Origin: Acetobacter pasteurianus subsp. pasteurianus LMG 1262 = NBRC 106471
Lineage (GTDB): Bacteria; Pseudomonadota; Alphaproteobacteria; Acetobacterales; Acetobacteraceae
Direction: 5' to 3'
Assembly (NCBI RefSeq): GCF_000285275.1
Contig: NZ_CADO01000017.1
Span: forward strand, 1 to 36,350
Length of the DNA: 36,350 nucleotides
The notes beneath the pieces are model-generated. The model worked only from the letters and a program-made list of their open reading frames with translations. It searched no databases and was not told the origin of the DNA. Position numbers and translations under genes: made by a program. Positions 30,696 to 36,350 of the stretch are shown here, piece after piece. Every line of letters begins with the position of its first letter. The stretch's first letter is position 1.

Positions 30696-33023
30696 TCAAA
30701 ACCGGATACGTACACCACCAAAATACGCTCTGGGTGAACCTGCGTAGATAGAGCCTGTACTGTTCATAAGCGTCCGGGCCGTTGCCTGTTGTCCGTTAGC
30801 CTGCAAGCTGTCACTGACATTCGTGGCCCCAGCAATATAGGTTTGGTTTGCGACATTTTGCACTTCAAAATACCAGTGCAACCGATGCGCCCACCCAAGC
30901 CGGGCTGGCGGATCATAATGCACTTCCAGATTCAACAACGCATAACCGGGAGCTTTCAGACGGTTGGCATTATCTAGCCAGTAAGAATCTCGCCACGTTA
31001 CCTCGGCGTATCCGCCTAACCCTTCCAGAACACCATCTGGCTGATCGTATAAAAAACGTGCATTGAGAAAATTGGGAATAACACCCGGAATATATTTTCC
31101 TTTACGACTGAAACTGCGCGAAAAGTCACTATTTGAAAGGACCTCGGTGTAATTTGTATAAACCTGATTATCATAAGTATAACTGAGCTTGATCCGCCCA
31201 CCCGGTAACATTGCAGGAAGCGGTTTCCACTCCAGCCCCAGAACAATCCCCCTATGCTGGGAAGCTGGCGCATTAAATGTGTAGGCCCCCACGGTATTCA
31301 CACCGGCAGACTGGCTTACAAGTTCATTATTGTAGAATTCGTAAAATCCTGTTGCCTGCATAGTTATGTTGGAAGATGGATGCCAATCTGCACCAAGGTC
31401 TATCCCAACACTTGTCTGGCTTTTTAATTGTGTGTTGTTGCCGTATTGCCCCTGCGGCGTAATAAACAAATTGGAAGAGGACGGTGTGCCATAAGCCGTG
31501 CCGATACGCGTATGAAATGTCCATTTCTTTGATGGTGTGTAAATCAACGCGCCTTCTGGAGCCAGATTGAAGTAGAACCGGTTGGCTGTAATGTAACGCT
31601 GATTCTGGCCCGTGGCAGAATAGCTGTAAAGTGTTTCAGTAGCGCCAATATCGGAATATGTTCCGCCAAGCCCCACCACCACATGCCAGTTGGGCGCAAA
31701 ATGCCAGTCTTCCTGAAACCTTGCACCCAAGTTCCACTGATGACCGTATGATTCCGAATTCATCGCGCCACGGGTAGCTCCACCAAGTGGCATGATATTG
31801 TAGATTTGAGAACCAAAATCGAGATAATCGAAGCTGATCCCACCAAAAGTTTCCAGTGACTTACCAGCAAGGTGTGCATGGTTGGTTATATCGGAACTGG
31901 CATTGTAGGAATTGTATGGGCCAACATACGCTACCGGTGAGGTTGGCTGATCAATATGCCGCTGATCGTACGTAAACTGATTCCGCCAGATTGTGCGTGC
32001 GTTAAAATCATGTTCCCAACGCAAACCAACAACCGTCCGACGGTCAAAACGGCCCAAACCAGCAGCTTGCGGGCTTATGGCTTCCTTTGTTCCGTAGCGC
32101 CCATTCACCAGCAGATTAACAGTTGCACATCCTGTTGCTGCATCTGCAGCATTATAACACCCGCGCTGATACGGATTGGCCCGATACTGGTTAAGCGAGA
32201 GCCGCACAGGTAAAGAAGCATCCGTAATGTTGTTCACAAACTTCAGGATGAGCCTGTCCGATGATGTGAGATTAACGCGCAGCCGCACATTTTCTGTTGA
32301 GGTATTGTAACGGCTATTGGCAATAAACCCATTCCCTCGCACATCGCTCCCGAAAATCATTAGATCGTAATGCTTATTGCCAAGCCCTAACGTTGCGTAA
32401 TTATTGAACATCCCGAAGCTGCCGAAATCCGAACCAACCTCAAGGCCATGAATATCGGCACCTTTTCGGGTGCGAAAATTGATCGCACCGTTGATGGCGT
32501 AATTGCCGTACAGAGTTGAAGCTGGGCCTTCAAACACATCCACACCCTCATAAGCATGTGGGTCAATAAGATCAGCCCGGGCGGTTCCGTCAGGCTGTGT
32601 CATCGGGAAACCATCTTCCAGCACTTGTAGATTCTTCAGCCCATAGGACTGACGATCCCCTGAACCTCTAACAGAAACCACAGTATCCCGTGGGCCATTT
32701 CCTTGCGTGAAGCTAACGCCGGGAATGGTGACAACCATATCTGCCACGCTCTGCCCGACCTGATTACCAAAACTGCTTCGCTCAGAACTGTACGTTGTTT
32801 GCCCTGCCGGATGTGCCATTGCAGATGCACGACTATTTCCCGTTACCGTAACGTGTTCCGTTTTTGCCTGATGCTTAGCCGAAGATACCAGTTTGCCACG
32901 GTGTGTCTGGTAGTGCGAATGCGCCATCTGGGCTGTGGCAGCATGCGCATTGGCTGCGGATAAAAGAGTCATGACCGCCATCACTCCGGACAACCGGAGA
33001 GGAGTGGCATAAATAGAAAGCAT
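30696..33023 (-). CDS. TonB-dependent outer-membrane receptor, candidate copper or siderophore receptor
   Basis: A 775-residue complete receptor. A signal peptide of about 28 residues ends in AANAHA, and a His/Met-containing stretch (QMAHSHYQTHRGK, about residues 32-44) follows. The plug begins near 60 (TEHVTVTGNSRAS) with VRGSGDRQSYGLKNLQVLED and VFEGPASTLYGNYAINGAIN, and the 22-strand barrel ends in the aromatic AYFGGVRIRF that the BAM complex recognises. The start ATG 33021-33023 is chosen because it opens the signal peptide; the long frame starts 16 residues earlier. Placement beside a DUF2946-like protein and opposite a Sco protein resembles OprC-type copper receptor clusters. An iron siderophore remains possible. 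Confidence 0.9.
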   Translation of the reverse strand: MLSIYATPLRLSGVMAVMTLLSAANAHAATAQMAHSHYQTHRGKLVSSAKHQAKTEHVTVTGNSRASAMAHPAGQTTYSSERSSFGNQVGQSVADMVVTIPGVSFTQGNGPRDTVVSVRGSGDRQSYGLKNLQVLEDGFPMTQPDGTARADLIDPHAYEGVDVFEGPASTLYGNYAINGAINFRTRKGADIHGLEVGSDFGSFGMFNNYATLGLGNKHYDLMIFGSDVRGNGFIANSRYNTSTENVRLRVNLTSSDRLILKFVNNITDASLPVRLSLNQYRANPYQRGCYNAADAATGCATVNLLVNGRYGTKEAISPQAAGLGRFDRRTVVGLRWEHDFNARTIWRNQFTYDQRHIDQPTSPVAYVGPYNSYNASSDITNHAHLAGKSLETFGGISFDYLDFGSQIYNIMPLGGATRGAMNSESYGHQWNLGARFQEDWHFAPNWHVVVGLGGTYSDIGATETLYSYSATGQNQRYITANRFYFNLAPEGALIYTPSKKWTFHTRIGTAYGTPSSSNLFITPQGQYGNNTQLKSQTSVGIDLGADWHPSSNITMQATGFYEFYNNELVSQSAGVNTVGAYTFNAPASQHRGIVLGLEWKPLPAMLPGGRIKLSYTYDNQVYTNYTEVLSNSDFSRSFSRKGKYIPGVIPNFLNARFLYDQPDGVLEGLGGYAEVTWRDSYWLDNANRLKAPGYALLNLEVHYDPPARLGWAHRLHWYFEVQNVANQTYIAGATNVSDSLQANGQQATARTLMNSTGSIYAGSPRAYFGGVRIRF

Positions 33024-33046
33024 GATTGTGAACCTGAATAAACAAC

Positions 33047-33077
33047 ACGAAAAGCCCGCGTGCAAAAACACGCGAGC
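33047..33077 (-). terminator. GC-rich hairpin plus T tract between the DUF2946-like and TonB receptor genes
   Basis: CGCGTG (33057-33062) and CACGCG (33069-33074) pair, extendable to nine pairs with one wobble (33054-33077). Read leftward, TTTTCGTGTTG follows. It lies 18 bases past the upstream gene's stop codon and about 31 bases before the receptor's ATG, so it could act as a partial terminator or attenuator that sets the ratio of the two proteins. Confidence 0.6.
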
Positions 33078-33095
33078 GGCGCTTGTAACTTCAGG

Positions 33096-33485
33096 TCAGG
33101 CGGGAGGACCTTGCGGACAGAGAGATGTACGTTTTGGCGCTGGTGGACCACGGATGGGAGCAAACATCCATGTTCGGCACATGCTTGCTGCAAGCAGCCC
33201 TGCAAAAATACAGAACGCAACACTGAGCAAGAAAAGCTCAAGAGCTTCGGAAAGAAGGAAACTGTCGTCCTGCGGGTCTGTCGCGTGGTGATGCGATCCA
33301 TCAGGATCAGAAAGGGGTGCCTGATCTTCGCAAAGAATACTGAGTTTTATGAGGTCTTTGAGCGGATCTTCAACCAGAGCCGTTGGAGAAACAACACCAC
33401 CAAATGTCAGACGTGCAACCAGAGCAAGCAGCACCAGCGGCCAGAAGACCACCAAATGAGTCAAACTGTGAGCACGCGCTGACAT
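33096..33485 (-). CDS. Small membrane protein, DUF2946-like
   Basis: A 129-residue protein with an N-terminal hydrophobic segment (about 10-32), a loop with Cys52 and a His cluster (HHH at 65-67), a second hydrophobic segment (about 82-103) and a basic Pro-rich tail (APIRGPPAPKR). This layout is that of DUF2946 proteins, which often sit beside TonB-dependent copper receptors; the copper link is inferred from that. It is translated from ATG 33483-33485 with a modest purine-rich site. The opposite strand also has an open frame here, but only this one gives membrane helices and fits the operon. It lies immediately upstream of the TonB receptor on the same strand. Confidence 0.65.
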   Translation of the reverse strand: MSARAHSLTHLVVFWPLVLLALVARLTFGGVVSPTALVEDPLKDLIKLSILCEDQAPLSDPDGSHHHATDPQDDSFLLSEALELFLLSVAFCIFAGLLAASMCRTWMFAPIRGPPAPKRTSLCPQGPPA

Positions 33486-33558
33486 CCATAATGACTACCC
33501 TAGTTTATCCAAGCAAACCAGAACAGATTTCGTAACCAGAGACAACTCTCAGCACCAA

Positions 33559-36168
33559 TCAGGCTATCATGGCAACTTGCGGCTCTATGTTCATTGGTTC
33601 TTTATCCACCAGATATAGACCAGCAGCTTCTACATGTAGAACCAGAACAGTGTGATGGTTTGATTTACATGCACCTAAGGGCAAAACTGCATTCCCTTGC
33701 GTCCAACGGCATGTTCCTTCCTCCCGCGCATTCCAGCCCGGAAGATCATCTGTAAGGTAAGCTGTAATGTCACCCCCTTGGTGTGCATCACAAACCGTCA
33801 CGCGGCTAATCAACACCCCAAGGTTACGTCTATCATCCACATATGGGCCAATTGTATCGCATGGGCGCGCTGAACGAGACATGACCCGAACAACATCAAC
33901 ATTGGCAGGCAACGCAAACACATAACGCTGGCCAATAATACGCAGTGGCACCATTTTTGAACCGTTGGGCAGAACAAGCCTAAGCGCTGGATCCTGCACG
34001 TATTCTTTTTCTACTTTGGTAGTAATATCTTCCATTTCAGAAGCACGTTGGACTATCTGAGAATAAAGCGGCTCAACAAAAGAACGATCTGTACAAAGCC
34101 TTGTGGCCGCATGTTCATCCCAGTTGCGCGCAGGCCCATTAAAAGCAGATACTACGGTACCCTCTGCTAACGGGCTAAAGTTGCGACGATTTCCGGTATC
34201 AAGATAGCTTTCTGTGAAAAGACCATTGGCACGGATTACGGCATGATCTCGCGTTTCTATGTGGTAACATTTATAGGAACGTATCTCGTGCGCATAAGAA
34301 ATTGTCATGCCATTTACGAGCATTCGAACGGGCACAAAGCATCCATCAAGATAAAGACAATGTTCGGGCGTCACCAACAGGTCATGATGCGGAACACCAG
34401 CCGCAAGGGCATCTTTGGAAATACGGATGGGCACACCGGCAATATCAGGCGGACAATCCCTCTGCACCGTAACGTGCTGGCAACCCACCCACACGATATC
34501 TTTGGGGGTGATTTCACCGTTGTCAAAAGTCAGGACAGACATACCTGGCCGCAATGTTTCCACTGCACGTTCACCATCGGGGGTGGCAATCATGCCTCCT
34601 GGAAGGAAACATACAACAGCTTCCAGCATAAGAGAGCCGTCTGAATCTTTCGCTAGATGGAACTGCTCTGATGTATCCGCTGGAGAAATCGTCAGTGTAT
34701 AAGTAATGCCATTACTGCTGATAACAACCTGATTGTCCGATACACTAACGGTCGCTTCCGTATCATACGTTACTGTAGAAAAATCTAAAGTATTGCCGAC
34801 TGCAAAATTTGAAAGTGTTGCGTTAAAAGATGAAGAACTTCCTAAAATAAGTGCTGCACCTCCACTAAAAGTAATTGTTTCCGTGGAAGGCGCACTCCCC
34901 TGAAGTGTCAGAGCTGCATTGTCAGCCAGAGATATTGTAGAATAGGACTGATCTCCTGAAAGGATCCAACTTCCGGAAACCGTCATTGTCTGAAAATTAA
35001 CGGCACCATCGAATGTACCCGAGCCGGACAGATTGACAGTATTATTACCTGCTCCGCCATCGACTGTTCCCGAAATAACCGAACCTGTCTGGATATTTAA
35101 TGTATCATCACCATCACCAAGCAGAATTGCATCTGTTGTTCCAGAAATTGTGCCGGCATTTGTAATCGTATCTCCAAACGTATCGGTGATATGAATACCG
35201 TAACCATCTAGCCCTTGGATGGTGCCATTGTTGGTAATAGTCGTTGCATAAGTTGCATTTCCCTGGCTGCTGTTATCAACCAGAATACCATTTGCAGCTC
35301 CGCTTATAAGAGCGCCGCTTTCGTTAACAATATCTCCACCACCAATTGAAACCCCTTCACTCGTATTGGGGTAGCCATCACTTCCGTTTCCGCCTGCGCC
35401 CGTTCCTTGAATGGTTCCATAGTTGGTAATGGTTGCATAACCATCTATGTCAACGCCGTCTCCATCACCTGTACCGGAATTATCATAGGCTCCGGTGATA
35501 GTTCCGTAATTGGTAACAGTTCCATTCCCGTCTGATCCAACACCTGACCCATCGCGGCCTGTAATCGTACCCCCTGCTTCATTTATGACCGTAACATCGG
35601 TACTACTGGTGATGCCGTGACGCGCGCCGGAAATAGAACCCGAATTATCAACTGTTCCGCTGTAATCCTGAAAATCGATCCCATCATTTTTTGTCGCACC
35701 ATTGGCACCATCTGCATAAATTGTGCCTGCATTTTTAATAGATGCATTTGCCCCCGGACGCAGTGCATCTGCATCTGTAGACTTAACAATGCCATTACTC
35801 TCATTGATGATTGTAATAGAAGATGCTGAACTGACAGAATTGAAATCTACAGCCTGACCATCATCTGTAGATTCAATAGTGCCACTATTATCTAACAATA
35901 ACGTGCCATTAATCAGTGCATCATCAATGCGGATACCATCATCAGATCCGGAAATAGTGCCCGTATTGTTAATAGTAACTGATGTACCTGACGCGGCTAT
36001 GCCAGATGTATCAATCCCACGCTTACCTGTTGAGGAAAGTGTTCCATTGTTCTGAACAGTTATGGCATCAACATCATCAAGTTCTATGGTTAATGCCGTC
36101 TTGGATGACGTAACTGAGGACGTATTCGTATAAGTCTGGTCACTATCCAGATCAATCTGACTGCTCAT
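33559..36168 (-). CDS. Large Hint-domain protein with beta-helix-like repeats
   Basis: An 869-residue protein. Residues about 30-365 are a run of about twelve imperfect repeats built around (V/I)TNxGTIxG...DGI, rich in Gly, Asn, Thr and Ser, which should fold as a right-handed beta-helix. A GDGDDTLNIQTG segment resembles RTX calcium repeats. From 520 there is a Hint_2 domain: Cys520 in VVCFLPGGMIATPDGERAVE, LLVTPEHCLYLDGCFVPVRM and ESYLDTGNRRNF. A C-terminal domain of about 170 residues follows that I do not recognise. No signal peptide is seen, so type I-like export is possible. ATG 36166-36168 (MSSQIDLD) is the best guess; upstream ATGs at 36184 and 36217 add a hydrophobic leader and none has a good ribosome site. 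Hint proteins of this kind are common in Acetobacteraceae; their function is unclear. Confidence 0.88.
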   Translation of the reverse strand: MSSQIDLDSDQTYTNTSSVTSSKTALTIELDDVDAITVQNNGTLSSTGKRGIDTSGIAASGTSVTINNTGTISGSDDGIRIDDALINGTLLLDNSGTIESTDDGQAVDFNSVSSASSITIINESNGIVKSTDADALRPGANASIKNAGTIYADGANGATKNDGIDFQDYSGTVDNSGSISGARHGITSSTDVTVINEAGGTITGRDGSGVGSDGNGTVTNYGTITGAYDNSGTGDGDGVDIDGYATITNYGTIQGTGAGGNGSDGYPNTSEGVSIGGGDIVNESGALISGAANGILVDNSSQGNATYATTITNNGTIQGLDGYGIHITDTFGDTITNAGTISGTTDAILLGDGDDTLNIQTGSVISGTVDGGAGNNTVNLSGSGTFDGAVNFQTMTVSGSWILSGDQSYSTISLADNAALTLQGSAPSTETITFSGGAALILGSSSSFNATLSNFAVGNTLDFSTVTYDTEATVSVSDNQVVISSNGITYTLTISPADTSEQFHLAKDSDGSLMLEAVVCFLPGGMIATPDGERAVETLRPGMSVLTFDNGEITPKDIVWVGCQHVTVQRDCPPDIAGVPIRISKDALAAGVPHHDLLVTPEHCLYLDGCFVPVRMLVNGMTISYAHEIRSYKCYHIETRDHAVIRANGLFTESYLDTGNRRNFSPLAEGTVVSAFNGPARNWDEHAATRLCTDRSFVEPLYSQIVQRASEMEDITTKVEKEYVQDPALRLVLPNGSKMVPLRIIGQRYVFALPANVDVVRVMSRSARPCDTIGPYVDDRRNLGVLISRVTVCDAHQGGDITAYLTDDLPGWNAREEGTCRWTQGNAVLPLGACKSNHHTVLVLHVEAAGLYLVDKEPMNIEPQVAMIA

Positions 36169-36303
36169 AAGCTGTATTCTCAACATTAGGTCTATAACTG
36201 CCCGACATGAGAGATACATTTCTATAAATTGTTAATACACCTATGCTTAGTTTAACCGAACATTCATAATATAAATCTATAAATTCCCCATCATACACAC
36301 AAA

Positions 36304-36336
36304 AAACCCCGCCAACCGATTGGTTGAGCGGGGTTT
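36304..36336 (-). terminator. Rho-independent terminator of a gene beyond the right edge
   Basis: AAACCCCGC (36304-36312) and GCGGGGTTT (36328-36336) pair perfectly, and the inner CAACC/GGTTG (36313-36317 and 36322-36326) extends the stem. Read leftward, a T-rich tract follows (complement of the A run at 36301-36306). It would end a leftward gene lying to the right of the window. Confidence 0.8.
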
Positions 36337-36350
36337 CAGAAACTGTGCAT

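Noticed and set aside
33060..33482. A 140-residue open frame on the plus strand opposite the DUF2946-like gene
   Set aside because: It is Arg/Lys/Cys-rich without a pattern, while the minus strand gives membrane helices, a His cluster and an operon position.
34990..36100. Regular repeats that might be a CRISPR array or tandem satellite
   Set aside because: The repeats are degenerate at DNA level and in frame with a Gly/Asn-rich protein; they encode beta-helix repeats.

Overview
The window is a stretch of bacterial chromosome of moderate GC, densely coded, with no tRNA, rRNA, CRISPR array or insertion sequence that I can see. Gene content (Hint-domain secreted protein, TonB receptors, PxpABC with private biotin carboxylase genes, GlgA/GlgB/GlgX beside TreY/TreZ, poxB-like TPP enzyme) and protein wording fit an acetic acid bacterium of the Acetobacteraceae, most likely Acetobacter or a close relative. 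That assignment is an inference from family resemblance, not from a marker gene.

Region 1 (1-13400) looks like a nitrogen-compound or lactam utilisation region. At the left edge is the N-terminal part of a TonB-dependent receptor whose frame is broken. Then come an MFS transporter, a DMT transporter and the leftward operon pxpB-pxpC-pxpA (5-oxoprolinase/LamB-YcsF type), in which pxpC is split by a one-base frameshift at an A7 run. Divergent from it runs a rightward operon: SDR oxidoreductase, biotin carboxyl carrier protein (AccB type), biotin carboxylase (AccC type), and a second biotinyl-like protein in which the biotin lysine is replaced by glycine. The shared promoter region carries an imperfect 23-bp palindrome and a 13-bp direct repeat. 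An aspartate-type aminotransferase, a LysR regulator with a TTG start and an amidase-signature enzyme follow. Together these encode all parts of a split urea-carboxylase-like biotin machine (BC, BCCP, CT-A/CT-B = PxpB/PxpC) plus a ring-opening PxpA and an amidase; this is the best candidate in the window for an undescribed system.

Region 2 (13400-25040) starts with a second SDR and then holds an alpha-glucan block: glgX rightward, and divergently glgA-glgB-treZ-treY leftward. TreY and TreZ convert alpha-1,4-glucan ends to trehalose, so the block couples glycogen synthesis, branching and debranching to trehalose release. glgC, glgP and treS are not in the window. treY is clearly more AT-rich than the genes around it.

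Region 3 (25040-29900) carries a small basic KGG-type protein, a YghA-like SDR, a PoxB-like thiamine diphosphate enzyme and an FAD aromatic-type monooxygenase, possibly a stress and redox module.

Region 4 (29900-33500) looks like copper handling: a Sco/SenC protein, a TonB-dependent receptor with a His/Met-rich N-terminus, and a small DUF2946-like membrane protein. A GC-rich hairpin with a T tract lies between the last two. Region 5 (33500-36350) is one large Hint-domain protein with about twelve beta-helix-like repeats; a leftward terminator for a gene beyond the right edge closes the window.
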